DNA of 64,000 nucleotides, from assembly GCA_017557425.1 (NCBI GenBank), contig JAFYYU010000012.1, forward strand, positions 124,001 to 188,000. Direction: 5' to 3'. The notes beneath the pieces were generated by a model, which had not been told where the DNA came from, searched no databases, and saw nothing but the letters and a program-made list of their open reading frames with translations. Positions 16,351-25,542 of this stretch are shown in pieces. The position numbers and the translations under genes are program-made. Numbering within the stretch: position 1 is the first letter of the stretch; each line of letters starts with the position of its first letter. The stretch comes from Muribaculaceae bacterium (GTDB lineage: Bacteria > Bacteroidota > Bacteroidia > Bacteroidales > Muribaculaceae).

Positions 16351-18108
16351 ATGATAAGTAAATGGAATTACTTACCTCTAACATCCGACGAACGCATTGC
16401 CGAGGAGCAGCTGGCGGCTCAGTTCCCCAACTGCCCCGCGATCGCTCGGTTGTTGGTGCTCAGGGGCTTGAAGACCGCGGACGACGTCCACGACTTCCTC
16501 TACCCGTCGCTCCAGCAGCTGCACGATCCGTTCTTGCTCAAGAACATGGACAAGGCGGTGGCAAGGCTGAATCAAGCGTTAGGGGCCAAAGAGAAGATCA
16601 TGGTGTATGGCGACTACGATGTGGACGGTACCACAGCTGTAGCGCTGGTCTATAAGTATCTTCAAAACATTTACTCCGATCTGGTTTACTATATCCCGAC
16701 ACGCGACGACGACGGGTATGGTATTTCGCTGCAGAGCATTGATTATGCAGAGTCTATCGGAGTATCGTTAATCATCGTGCTCGACTGCGGCATCAAGGCA
16801 GTCGACGAGATAGCATATGCCAAGGAAAAGGGCATTGACTTCATCGTGTGTGACCACCATGTCCCAGACGATGAGTTGCCCGATGCAGCCGCTATCCTTA
16901 ATCCCAAACTCGTTGACGACACCTATCCTTACAAGGGGTTGTCGGGTTGCGGTGTGGGCTTTAAGTTCATGCAGGCGTTCTCCAAGAGCAACGGTCTGGG
17001 AACGATGTATAATCTCGAAGCCATGCTCGACCTGGTGGCCGTGAGTATCGCTGCCGACATTGTGCCCATCACGGGCGAAAACAGGGTGATGATGTTCTAC
17101 GGCCTGCGTCGTTTGAACAATAATCCCAACGTCGGCTTGCGCAGCATTATCCGCACCTGCGGACTGAACCGTCACGAGCTCACGATTAACGACATCATCT
17201 TCAAGATTGGACCGCGCATCAATGCGTCGGGCCGCATGGAGTCGGGACAAGAGTCTGTTGCCCTGCTTGTGAGCCGCAACATGCAGAGCGCTATGGAGAT
17301 TTCCAAGCGCATCGACCAATACAACAACAACCGCAAGGAACTTGACAGTCAAGTGACTGTCGAGGCCAACGAGATTATCGAGAGCCATGCCCAGGTGCTT
17401 GACGGCAAAAAGCCCATCGTCATCTATGACCGCAACTGGCACAAGGGCGTCATCGGCATTGTTGCCGCCAGGCTCGCCGAATTATATTTCCGTCCCTCGG
17501 TTGTGCTCACCTATTATGCTGATGGCATTGCCACGGGCTCGTCACGCTCGGTTCGCGGTTTCGATGTTTATACAGCCATCAAGTCGTGCCGTGACCTGCT
17601 GGAAACCTTTGGCGGCCACACTAATGCTGTGGGTTTATCCATCAAGGAGGAGAATATTCCCGAGTTCAGGCGCCGCCTCACCGCTTACGTCGAGGAACAC
17701 ATCCACGACGAGCAGGTGACTCCCGCCATGGACATCGACTGCGAAATCAAGTTCAGCGACATCAACGGCGCGTTGTTGCGTTATCTGCGTCTGCTCAATC
17801 CCTACGGTCCGGGCAACAGCAAGCCTGTGTTCATCACACGCAATGTCTTTGATGCCGGAACAAGCAAGGTGGTGGGCAAGAAAAATGAGCACATCAAGCT
17901 GGACCTCGTCGATGAGGAAGGAAACAAGGTTACCAATGCCATTGCCTTTGGCATGGCAGGGTTCAACGACGCACTCAAGGCAGGCAAACCCATTGACATC
18001 TGCTACACAATCGAGGAAACCCGTCATCGCACGACCACCAACGTGCAACTCATGGTCAAGGCAATAAAACTCCACGATGATGCCGAGTCCACACCGACCC
18101 ATCCTTGA
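16351..18108 (+). CDS. recJ: Single-stranded-DNA exonuclease RecJ
   Basis: 585 residues. DHH-family 5'-3' ssDNA exonuclease of the RecFOR and mismatch repair pathways. Seen: motif I GDYDVDGTTAVALVYK (Asp cluster), motif II LDCGIKAVDEI, motif III VCDHHVPDDELPDAAAI (DHH), a GVGFKFMQA helix, DIVPITGENR, and the DHHA1 region with SSRSVRGFDVYTAIKSC and GGHTNAVGLSI. An OB-like tail follows (residues about 440-570). The gene overlaps recQ by 32 nt, so the two are co-translated or at least co-transcribed. Confidence 0.96.
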   Translation: MISKWNYLPLTSDERIAEEQLAAQFPNCPAIARLLVLRGLKTADDVHDFLYPSLQQLHDPFLLKNMDKAVARLNQALGAKEKIMVYGDYDVDGTTAVALVYKYLQNIYSDLVYYIPTRDDDGYGISLQSIDYAESIGVSLIIVLDCGIKAVDEIAYAKEKGIDFIVCDHHVPDDELPDAAAILNPKLVDDTYPYKGLSGCGVGFKFMQAFSKSNGLGTMYNLEAMLDLVAVSIAADIVPITGENRVMMFYGLRRLNNNPNVGLRSIIRTCGLNRHELTINDIIFKIGPRINASGRMESGQESVALLVSRNMQSAMEISKRIDQYNNNRKELDSQVTVEANEIIESHAQVLDGKKPIVIYDRNWHKGVIGIVAARLAELYFRPSVVLTYYADGIATGSSRSVRGFDVYTAIKSCRDLLETFGGHTNAVGLSIKEENIPEFRRRLTAYVEEHIHDEQVTPAMDIDCEIKFSDINGALLRYLRLLNPYGPGNSKPVFITRNVFDAGTSKVVGKKNEHIKLDLVDEEGNKVTNAIAFGMAGFNDALKAGKPIDICYTIEETRHRTTTNVQLMVKAIKLHDDAESTPTHP

Positions 18109-19993
18109 TATCCTTAAGAAATACTGGGGCTACGAGGCCTTCAGGCCGTTGCAGCAGGAGATTATCGAGTCGGTTCTTCAGGGACGCGACACGTTGGGGC
18201 TGATGCCCACTGGAGGCGGCAAATCCATCACTTTTCAGGTTCCCACGATGGCCATCGATGGTATGGCCCTCGTTGTCACGCCCATCATTTCGTTGATGAA
18301 GGATCAGGTGGACCGCCTGCGTGCGCTGAATATCAAAGCCACCTATCTGTATGCCGGACTGACGCGGGCCGAGGCAAACCGCACTTACGAGAAATGCCTC
18401 TACGGCAACTGCAAGTTCCTGTATGTCTCTCCCGAGCGTTTGCAGTCCCAGTCGTTCCTCGAACGGTTGCGCCAGATGCCCGTCAAACTCATTGTCGTCG
18501 ATGAGGCCCACTGCATCTCGCAGTGGGGATATGATTTCCGGCCGTCGTTCCTGCGCATTGTCCAGGTGCGAAAATTGTTCCCTAAGGTTCCCGTACTGGC
18601 GCTCACTGCCACGGCTACACCTGTAGTGGTAGAGGATATCCAGCGTTGCCTTAACTTCAAGGCTCCCAACGTGTTGTCGATGAGTTTTGCACGCAGCAAT
18701 CTGTCCTACGTAGTGCGTCCCACCGAGGAGAAACTCACCGAACTGGTCCATATCCTGCGTGCTGTTCCAGGCACCGCCATCGTGTATGTTCGCTCCCGCA
18801 AGCGCACCAAGCAGATCAGCGACGAACTCAACCGCAGGGGTATCCACTCCGATTTCTATCATGCTGGACTCTATGTTGAGGATAAAGAGGACAAACAGAA
18901 CAAGTGGACTAACAACGAGTGCCGCGTGATGGTGGCGACTAACGCCTTCGGTATGGGTATCGACAAACCCGATGTGCGTCTGGTTGTCCATGTCGATATC
19001 CCCAACTCGCTGGAGGAGTATTATCAGGAGGCGGGCAGGGCAGGACGCGACGGTAAGCGGTCGTTTGCCGTGTTGCTTGTCAAGCATACCGATAAGGGCA
19101 CTTTGCATCGTCACATTACCGAAGCCTTTCCCGAAAAGGATTACATCCGCAATGTCTATGAACGAGTGGGTAACTTCCTGGGCGTGAGCCTGGGCGAGGG
19201 CTATCAGCAGATGTATGATTTCAATTTCAACCTCTTTTGCCGCACGTTTGACCTGCCGGTCTTGCCCACTCACAATTCCTTGAAAATCCTGACCCAGGCG
19301 GGTTATATTGAGTTTGTCGAGGAAATCGAGACCCAGTCCCGTGTGATGATTCTTGCCAAGAAAGAAGAACTCTACGACTTGGATACCTCAACCCCTGGCG
19401 CTGACCAGGTGCTGCAGGCCATTTTGAGGCTATATACTGGCTTGTTTGCCGACTATGTCTTCATCAATGAGGATGTCATTTCTTTGCGCACAGGCATTGA
19501 CCAGGAAACCATCTATAAGTCGTTGCTGGAGCTTACCCGCATGCACATCTTGCACTATGTGCCCCGCAAGCGCTCTCCTTATATTATTTACACCACCTCG
19601 CGCGAGGAACCCAAGCATGTGTTGTTCCCTAAAGCCGTTTATGAGGACCTGCGCCAACGCATGAGCGACCGCATCGAGTCCATCATCAACTATGCATACA
19701 GTGACTCTGGCTGTCGAGAACGCATGTTGTTGGGCTATTTCGGTGAGAATCAGCCCGATGAATGTGGCCATTGCGACCTGTGCATCGACCGCCGCAAGCG
19801 TGGCGACCACACGCCCGACGACGTGCAGCAGGGTATCCTTTACATGGCCGGGCTGCGTCCCCGACGTTTGGAGGAGTTTATCCACACATTGTCATTCCCC
19901 AAGGATGAAATCATCGCGATGCTCTCGTTTCTTGTTGATGAGGGCTTCGTCGAGCATCTCGATGACGACACCTACAGGTCGGTTAAACCATAA
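18077..19993 (+). CDS. recQ: ATP-dependent DNA helicase RecQ
   Basis: 638 residues. 3'-5' helicase acting with RecJ in gap repair and with topoisomerase III in decatenation; topB, recJ and recQ lie together here. Motifs: Q/I region YWGYEAFRPLQQEII with LMPTGGGKSITFQVP (Walker A), LVVTPIISLMKDQ, VDEAHCISQWGYDFRPSF (DEAH-type Walker B), ALTATATPVV, then MGIDKPDVRLVVH and QEAGRAGRDG (helicase C-terminal), and a Zn-type Cys set near RERMLLGYF and CGHCDLC. The end is an HRDC-free winged region. Start MMPSPHRPILDILKKYW overlaps recJ. A terminator follows. Confidence 0.96.
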   Translation: MMPSPHRPILDILKKYWGYEAFRPLQQEIIESVLQGRDTLGLMPTGGGKSITFQVPTMAIDGMALVVTPIISLMKDQVDRLRALNIKATYLYAGLTRAEANRTYEKCLYGNCKFLYVSPERLQSQSFLERLRQMPVKLIVVDEAHCISQWGYDFRPSFLRIVQVRKLFPKVPVLALTATATPVVVEDIQRCLNFKAPNVLSMSFARSNLSYVVRPTEEKLTELVHILRAVPGTAIVYVRSRKRTKQISDELNRRGIHSDFYHAGLYVEDKEDKQNKWTNNECRVMVATNAFGMGIDKPDVRLVVHVDIPNSLEEYYQEAGRAGRDGKRSFAVLLVKHTDKGTLHRHITEAFPEKDYIRNVYERVGNFLGVSLGEGYQQMYDFNFNLFCRTFDLPVLPTHNSLKILTQAGYIEFVEEIETQSRVMILAKKEELYDLDTSTPGADQVLQAILRLYTGLFADYVFINEDVISLRTGIDQETIYKSLLELTRMHILHYVPRKRSPYIIYTTSREEPKHVLFPKAVYEDLRQRMSDRIESIINYAYSDSGCRERMLLGYFGENQPDECGHCDLCIDRRKRGDHTPDDVQQGILYMAGLRPRRLEEFIHTLSFPKDEIIAMLSFLVDEGFVEHLDDDTYRSVKP

Positions 19994-20019
19994 ATTATTG
20001 AACGAAACAGAGCAAACAA

Positions 20020-20047
20020 GAGGCGATGCCCAAATGGGCACCGCCTC
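20020..20047. terminator. Terminator between recQ and the secreted 731-aa gene
   Basis: 12-bp stem (GAGGCGATGCCC with GGGCACCGCCTC, one mismatch), loop AAAT, followed by CTTTAG on plus and TTGTTTG on minus. It lies between convergent stops at 19993 and 20076. Confidence 0.75.
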
Positions 20048-20075
20048 CTTTAGATATGATAGGGTCAATATCTTG

Positions 20076-22271
20076 TTACTTGATAATCTTCACGGCGCTG
20101 TGGCTGCCGTCGGTGTAGGTGGTCACAACGATAGTGATACCGTTGGCCTCCTTCATCTCCTGACCCATGATGTTGTAGTAGCGTACGCCGGCTACCACCT
20201 TGTTAACGTCGTTGATGAGCTCCTCTACATTGCCAGAGCCATTGGTCAGACGGTAAACGGTCAAGTGGCCACCAGGATAGTACTGATAAATGTTCACACC
20301 ATCCTCGTCAACCTCGGCATTGAGCCAGTTGGCCTGATATGCATTAGCATTGCCAGTAACGGTCGAGGGAACTACTACGATGGGCTCCTCGGCACCAGCC
20401 TCGGCGATAGCAAAACCATCCTGGTAGTTGGGCTCCTGAGGATAGATGAAGTACTCTTTGCCTTCCCAGATGAAGGGGAACATGCCGTTGCAGGCACCCT
20501 TGGCAGGAACAGCGATGTTAGTGGCAACAAAGCTATCTCCGTCATCTAACATGAGTTTCAAGGGAGCGGCATTGCGGGTAACATACAGCAGAGCGTCCTC
20601 ACCATTGGCGTCCTTGTAGTAGTTGATAACGGTTGAGCTTGTGGGAGACAGGCCGTCGCAGGGTGCAGGATAGCACTCGTCAACAATAACCTCGCCACCG
20701 TCGCCACCGATACTCAGAACAGAAACGCCCGAGTTGGTTGCGCCAGTCAAGTAAATGAAGCCGTTCTCCATCAGGTTGCCCTTAGCAAAGCCGAGGAAGT
20801 CGCAACGACCAGCGATGCCGCACTCTTCGGGTACAGTATATTCCTTCATCTCGTTGGTCTCGGGATTGATGACCTTGATGGTGGCCTCGTTCCAGGGATC
20901 GGGGAAGGCAGCAGTGCTGACAACGATGTTGCCGGCCTCGTCGCGGGTGATACCGCAGTTGGCACCGCCAGGATACTCAGTGTTAGTGAGACCATTCTCA
21001 TCGACAACAATCACCTTTTGGTCGGCCTTGTTGTTGATGTAGAACTTGCCACCCATACCGAAGCCCTGACGAGCGTCAGCTGTGGGAATGAATGAGGGCA
21101 GGTCGGCGATTTCCCAAACCTTCTCAATCTTGAAGCCCTCTACGGGAGGCTCGGGAGGAGTCTCGGTCATGTTGACGATGATGATCTTGTTTACGACATC
21201 AACAGTCAGGTCATAAACGCCAGCGGGAATCTTAAAGCTGTTGGTCTGGCCAAAGTTGCTCAAGGGGAGCTCGATGCCATACAGATCCGGGCTAAGCAGG
21301 AAGTCGTTCTCAGTAGCGCCGATACGGTATGCAGCGATGCCGGCCCAGTCATCAGCATTCTCGCCCAGCTTGCTGGTGAATGCGAAGTAGCTGTAACCGT
21401 TGCCGTCGGCTTCGTCGATATTTGCACCAGTGGTGGTGATGTTGCCGGTAAAGACTTTGCCGTCCTCGGTGTCCATTTTCACGCCATTGCTGGGATCCCA
21501 TCCGTTACCATTTACCTCACCCAGGATGAACAGGTCACCGGTGAGCACCGAAATGCTGCCAGACTGAACGAGTTCGATATTGGGCAGTTTGGTCTCGGGG
21601 TTGAAGGTGATGGTCACGTCATAAATGCCGCTCTGCTCAACGGTATAAACAAAGTTGTCGCTGGGCCAAGCGTTGCCCCAGTCATGGTTGCCGACAATCT
21701 TGAAGGCGATTTCGGTACCTTCGCCCAGTTCGCAACCGAACTTCTGCAGTTTAAAGGTGCCGTCCTCCTGTTCAATCATGTCATTGTCGGTGTTGGCATT
21801 GTCCCACTCGGTTCCAAAGATGCTGGTGGGCACACCTGCTGCCGTATAGGTCTCGATTGTGATGGGAACAACATAACCGTCAATCTTGAATTTGTTGATG
21901 TACGGATTAAAGGTGAACACATATTCACTGCCGCTGCCGGTAAACTTATAGGCGCCGTTGCCATTGCCTTGTTTTTGCGTGGTAATCCATGCGCCGGCTT
22001 GCACTTCCTCGTCAGCTCCGCTGGCGGGACCGTAGCGGTACTCAGCGTTGAAGACGTCCCAGTTGCTGTCCAGGCCGCTGGAGAACACAAACCATACACT
22101 GCCGCTGATGGTGGCGGTGTAACTGTAGGAACCATCGGTGTTCATGGTCATTTCAACACCGTTTCCTGGATCCCAGTTGCCGAAGGGGGTGTTACCCACG
22201 ATGTAGTATGCTGCCTGTGAAGTGAAGGCGAGCATGACTACCATTACAAAAAGAGTAAAGATTTTTTTCAT
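20076..22271 (-). CDS. Secreted multidomain protein: SusF-like modules, beta-propeller-like region and T9SS-type tail
   Basis: 731 residues from MKKIFTLFVMVVMLAFTSQA (signal peptide); a start two codons earlier is also possible. Residues about 20-380 hold three beta-rich modules resembling SusE/SusF starch-binding repeats (YIVGNTPFGNWDPGNGVEM; TEIAFKIVGNHDWGNAWP; LFILGEVNGNGWDPSNGVKM). Residues about 390-640 look like propeller repeats (RQGFGMGGKFYINNKADQKV; GNIVVSTAAFPDPWN). The C-terminal tail has the shape of a T9SS sorting domain (YYNIMGQEMKEANG then a strand ending SAVKIIK). It probably binds polysaccharide at the surface; no SusCD pair lies nearby, so its substrate is unknown. Confidence 0.75.
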   Translation of the reverse strand: MKKIFTLFVMVVMLAFTSQAAYYIVGNTPFGNWDPGNGVEMTMNTDGSYSYTATISGSVWFVFSSGLDSNWDVFNAEYRYGPASGADEEVQAGAWITTQKQGNGNGAYKFTGSGSEYVFTFNPYINKFKIDGYVVPITIETYTAAGVPTSIFGTEWDNANTDNDMIEQEDGTFKLQKFGCELGEGTEIAFKIVGNHDWGNAWPSDNFVYTVEQSGIYDVTITFNPETKLPNIELVQSGSISVLTGDLFILGEVNGNGWDPSNGVKMDTEDGKVFTGNITTTGANIDEADGNGYSYFAFTSKLGENADDWAGIAAYRIGATENDFLLSPDLYGIELPLSNFGQTNSFKIPAGVYDLTVDVVNKIIIVNMTETPPEPPVEGFKIEKVWEIADLPSFIPTADARQGFGMGGKFYINNKADQKVIVVDENGLTNTEYPGGANCGITRDEAGNIVVSTAAFPDPWNEATIKVINPETNEMKEYTVPEECGIAGRCDFLGFAKGNLMENGFIYLTGATNSGVSVLSIGGDGGEVIVDECYPAPCDGLSPTSSTVINYYKDANGEDALLYVTRNAAPLKLMLDDGDSFVATNIAVPAKGACNGMFPFIWEGKEYFIYPQEPNYQDGFAIAEAGAEEPIVVVPSTVTGNANAYQANWLNAEVDEDGVNIYQYYPGGHLTVYRLTNGSGNVEELINDVNKVVAGVRYYNIMGQEMKEANGITIVVTTYTDGSHSAVKIIK

Positions 22272-22332
22272 ACACATGTAATGTTTATAAATGAAATATA
22301 ATGTGAATAATACTACTTACACTTAAAACATG

Positions 22333-22363
22333 CAAATTTAGAAAGATTGTTTGAAAATACCAA
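22333..22363 (-). promoter_or_regulatory. Promoter of the 731-aa secreted protein
   Basis: Minus strand: TTG (22363-22361), 20 nt, TAAATTTG (22340-22333). The leader to the ATG is about 60 nt. Confidence 0.7.
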
Positions 22364-22578
22364 GAGAATAAAGAAAAAACACAGATTATTCATCAAAAAA
22401 TGACTTTTGGTAATCAATATAGAGTAATCCTGTGGCAATATGTGCAAGGCTGACCCATAAAAACAGGTTATGTATGCGAGGCCCCGTTCATAAAAACTGT
22501 GACAATCCACTGGAAACCATAGTTTTGGAAAAAAGCGAAAAATATTCAAAAACATTATACCAAATGGGAAAATAGTTG
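22364..22578. other. AT-rich intergenic stretch between divergent genes
   Basis: About 215 nt with no supported gene. A short open frame on the minus strand (22313-22555) has no ribosome-binding or family signal and overlaps the promoter. Confidence 0.5.
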
Positions 22579-22586
22579 TACTTTTG
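22579..22586 (+). promoter_or_regulatory. -7 element of korAB
   Basis: TACTTTTG about 58 nt before the korA ATG; no -33 TTG at the usual spacing was found. Confidence 0.45.
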
Positions 22587-22644
22587 CCGCCGTTTTTAAG
22601 AGACTTCCAAAAATCAAAACTGTTTCATTATTATTGAGTTAGAA

Positions 22645-24504
22645 ATGGCAGAGAAAACAGAAAAAGCTAAAGTCCAGTTCCGTCAGAGCATCGTCGTGCG
22701 CTTTTCGGGCGACAGTGGTGACGGAATGCAGCTGGCTGGCAACATTTTTTCTAACGTGAGTGCAGGTCTTGGCGACCGCATCTCGACCTTCCCCGACTAT
22801 CCCGCCGAGGTGCGTGCCCCGCAGGGCTCGCTGGGTGGAGTGTCGGGTTTCCAGGTTCACATCGGCCACGGCGTTCACACGCCTGGTGACGAGTGCGACG
22901 TGCTGGTGGCCATGAATCCTGCGGCCCTCAAGCAGAATGCGCAATACCTGCGCAAGGGCGGTGCCGCCATCGTCGATATCGATACCTTTACCCAGGCCGG
23001 TCTCGACAAGGCGCTCTATACCACCACTGAACCCTACGAGGAGTTGAATCTCAGGGCACAGGTAATCGAGGCTCCCATCACCACGATGGTCAAGGAGGCA
23101 CTCAAGGACACTGGCATGGACCTGAAGGCACAGCTCAAGTGCCGCAACATGTTTGCCCTGGGTCTGGTGTGCTGGCTCTTCAACCGCCCCATGGAGGCTC
23201 CGTTGAAGTTCTTGAAGGCCAAGTTTGCCGACAAGCCCGAGGTATATGCCGCCAACGAACTGGTTATCAAGGGTGGCTATAACTACGGACACAATATCCA
23301 CGCTACCGTATCTACCTACCGCATCCAGAGCGATGAGGTGCGTCCTGGTACCTATACCGACGTCAGCGGTAACAAGGCTACGGCATGGGGTTTGATCATG
23401 GCATCGGAAATGAGCGGACGTCCCTTGTTCCTGGGCTCTTATCCCATCACTCCCGCTACCGACATCCTGCATGAGTTGGCCAAGCGCCGTGACTTGGGTG
23501 TCAAAGCCATCCAGATGGAGGATGAGATCGGTGGTATCTGCTCGGCTATCGGAGCGTCTTTTGCCGGACACCTTGCTGTGACCACTACTTCCGGCCCCGG
23601 TCTGGCGCTCAAGAGCGAGGCTTTGGGACTGGCTGTAATGGCCGAGTTGCCTCTCGTGCTGGTTGACGTGCAGCGTGGCGGTCCTTCTACCGGCTTGCCC
23701 ACCAAGACCGAGCAGACCGACTTGCAGCAGGCCCTGTATGGCCGCAGTGGTGAGAGTCCCCTGGTGGTACTCGCTGCCGCTTCGCCTACCGATTGCTTCA
23801 AGATGGCTTTTCAGGCTGCCCGCCTGGCTATTGAACACATGACACCTGTCATCCTGTTGACCGATGCTTTCATTGCCAACGGTTCATCGGCTTGGCGCGT
23901 GCCCGAGGAGGGTGAATATCCCGTCATAAAGCCCAATTACGTCCCTGAGGCCTTGAAGGCCACCTGGACGCCGTTTATGCGTAATGCGCTGGGCATCCGC
24001 TACTGGGCTATCCCAGGCACCCCTGGGCTGGAACACGTGGTGGGCGGTTTGGAAAAGGACTTCAACTTGGGCGTGCTCAGCAACGACCCCATCAACCATG
24101 CCCACATGGTCGAGACGCGTCGCATGAAGATCGCCAATATCGCCAACTACATCCCCGAACTCAAACTCAAGGGCGATCCCACAGCCGACACCATCATCCT
24201 GGGTTGGGGTAGCACCTACGGCCACATCCTGGATGCGGTCAACCGCCTGAATAACGAGGGTATCAAGATTGCGATGACCCACATCCGCTACATCAACCCG
24301 CTGCCCAAGAATACCGCCGAGCTGCTCAGCCGCTTCAAGACGGTGATCGTGGCAGAGTTGAACACGGGCCAACTGGCCAGCTATCTGCAGAGTAAGATTC
24401 CTAACCTGAACATCTGCCACATCAACAAGGTACAAGGCCAGCCGTTCTTGGTTCAGGAAATCGTTGACGGAGTTAAAAACATTATGATGGAGGAGGAACT
24501 GTAA
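22645..24504 (+). CDS. korA: 2-oxoacid:ferredoxin oxidoreductase, fused gamma-alpha subunit
   Basis: 619 residues. N-terminal gamma-type domain (IVVRFSGDSGDGMQLAGNIF, then DYPAEVRAPQGSLGGVSGFQVH) followed by the alpha (pyrimidine-binding) domain with MEDEIGGICSAIGASFAG, TTTSGPGLALKSEALGLAV and a C-terminal transketolase-like region (IILGWGSTYGHILDAV). With KorB it oxidises 2-oxoglutarate (or another 2-oxoacid) to the acyl-CoA, reducing ferredoxin, in anaerobic carbon metabolism. The stop codon shares one base with the korB ATG. Which 2-oxoacid is used cannot be told from motifs; 2-oxoglutarate is the usual annotation. Confidence 0.9.
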   Translation: MAEKTEKAKVQFRQSIVVRFSGDSGDGMQLAGNIFSNVSAGLGDRISTFPDYPAEVRAPQGSLGGVSGFQVHIGHGVHTPGDECDVLVAMNPAALKQNAQYLRKGGAAIVDIDTFTQAGLDKALYTTTEPYEELNLRAQVIEAPITTMVKEALKDTGMDLKAQLKCRNMFALGLVCWLFNRPMEAPLKFLKAKFADKPEVYAANELVIKGGYNYGHNIHATVSTYRIQSDEVRPGTYTDVSGNKATAWGLIMASEMSGRPLFLGSYPITPATDILHELAKRRDLGVKAIQMEDEIGGICSAIGASFAGHLAVTTTSGPGLALKSEALGLAVMAELPLVLVDVQRGGPSTGLPTKTEQTDLQQALYGRSGESPLVVLAAASPTDCFKMAFQAARLAIEHMTPVILLTDAFIANGSSAWRVPEEGEYPVIKPNYVPEALKATWTPFMRNALGIRYWAIPGTPGLEHVVGGLEKDFNLGVLSNDPINHAHMVETRRMKIANIANYIPELKLKGDPTADTIILGWGSTYGHILDAVNRLNNEGIKIAMTHIRYINPLPKNTAELLSRFKTVIVAELNTGQLASYLQSKIPNLNICHINKVQGQPFLVQEIVDGVKNIMMEEEL

Positions 24505-25535
24505 TGGAACAGAAAAGCAATAACCAAGAAATGGCTTATAAGCCCCTGGATTACAAGAATAACCAGCCCATCCGCTGGTGCCCGGGCTGCGGTGACCATG
24601 CCGTGCTCAATGTCCTGCTCAAGTCGATGGCCCAACTGGGGATTCCGCCCGAGAAGACCGCTGTGATTTCGGGTATCGGATGCAGCTCGCGTCTGCCTTA
24701 TTACACCAAGACTTACGCCTTCCACACCATCCATGGCCGTGGCGGAGCGGTGGCAACCGGTTTCAAGACCGCTAACCCCGACATGACCGTCTGGCAGGTA
24801 TCGGGCGACGGTGACTGCCTCGCCATCGGCGGCAATCACTTCATCCACGAGGTGCGCCGTAACATCGACGTGAACCTGCTGTTGTTGAACAACCGCATCT
24901 ACGGCTTGACCAAGGGACAGTTCTCGCCCACGAGTGTACGCGGCTTTAAGTCCAAATCATCGCCCTATGGTACGGTCGAGGATCCCTTTGTGACCGCCGA
25001 GCTGACTTTCGGTGCACGCGGAACGTTCTTTGCCCGCAGCTTGGACGTGGCACTGGACATCAGCCAGGAAGTGATGATGGCGGCCGCCAATCACAAGGGT
25101 TGTGCCGTGGTGGAAATTCTGCAGAACTGTATGATTTTCAACAATGGCATCCACAGCTACATCACCGACCGTGAGAATCGTCCCGACCGCACCATCCATC
25201 TGGTGCATGGCGAGAAGATGATCTTCGGCAAGGAGATGAACCGTGGCCTTGTGCAGGACGGTTTTGGCCTCAAGGCAATCACCATCGGTGAGGACGGCTA
25301 CACCATCGACGATGTGCTCGTTCACGATGCCCACTGCAAGAGCAACTTCCTGCATCAGATGCTGGCCAAGATGGACGGCACCGACCTGCCTGTTGCCCTG
25401 GGCGTCATCCGTGCTGTCGAGGCGCCGACCTATGAGACGGCTGTTGCCGAACAGGTCGAAGAAGCCAAGAAACTGCATGGCTTCACCTGCCTGCGCGACG
25501 TTATCATGTCAGGCGACACTTGGCAAGTAGAATAA
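24504..25535 (+). CDS. korB: 2-oxoacid:ferredoxin oxidoreductase, beta (TPP-binding) subunit
   Basis: 343 residues. TPP-binding motif VSGDGDCLAIGGNHFIHEVRR and following LLNNRIYGLTKGQFSPTS (GDG-N-N type). The N-terminus has RWCPGCGDHAVLNVLL, the Cys pair seen for Fe-S ligation in this family, and a later GIGCSSRLPYY. It works with KorA. Start overlaps the korA stop (TAATG), and a strong purine tract AGGAGGA precedes it. It ends seven bases from the convergent DUF445 stop, with no terminator visible. Confidence 0.93.
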   Translation: MEQKSNNQEMAYKPLDYKNNQPIRWCPGCGDHAVLNVLLKSMAQLGIPPEKTAVISGIGCSSRLPYYTKTYAFHTIHGRGGAVATGFKTANPDMTVWQVSGDGDCLAIGGNHFIHEVRRNIDVNLLLLNNRIYGLTKGQFSPTSVRGFKSKSSPYGTVEDPFVTAELTFGARGTFFARSLDVALDISQEVMMAAANHKGCAVVEILQNCMIFNNGIHSYITDRENRPDRTIHLVHGEKMIFGKEMNRGLVQDGFGLKAITIGEDGYTIDDVLVHDAHCKSNFLHQMLAKMDGTDLPVALGVIRAVEAPTYETAVAEQVEEAKKLHGFTCLRDVIMSGDTWQVE

Positions 25536-25542
25536 AGAAATG

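Noticed and set aside
16100-16384. 94-codon minus-strand frame before recJ
   Set aside because: Begins inside recJ and crosses its promoter; no ribosome-binding site or recognised domain.
18056-19273. 405-codon open frame on the minus strand opposite recQ
   Set aside because: Antisense shadow of recQ, with high GC third-position bias only on the recQ strand.
22313-22555. 80-codon frame in the gap before korA
   Set aside because: AT-rich stretch containing the promoter of the neighbouring gene; no coding signals.
22639-23838. 399-codon open frame opposite korA
   Set aside because: Shadow of the conserved korA.
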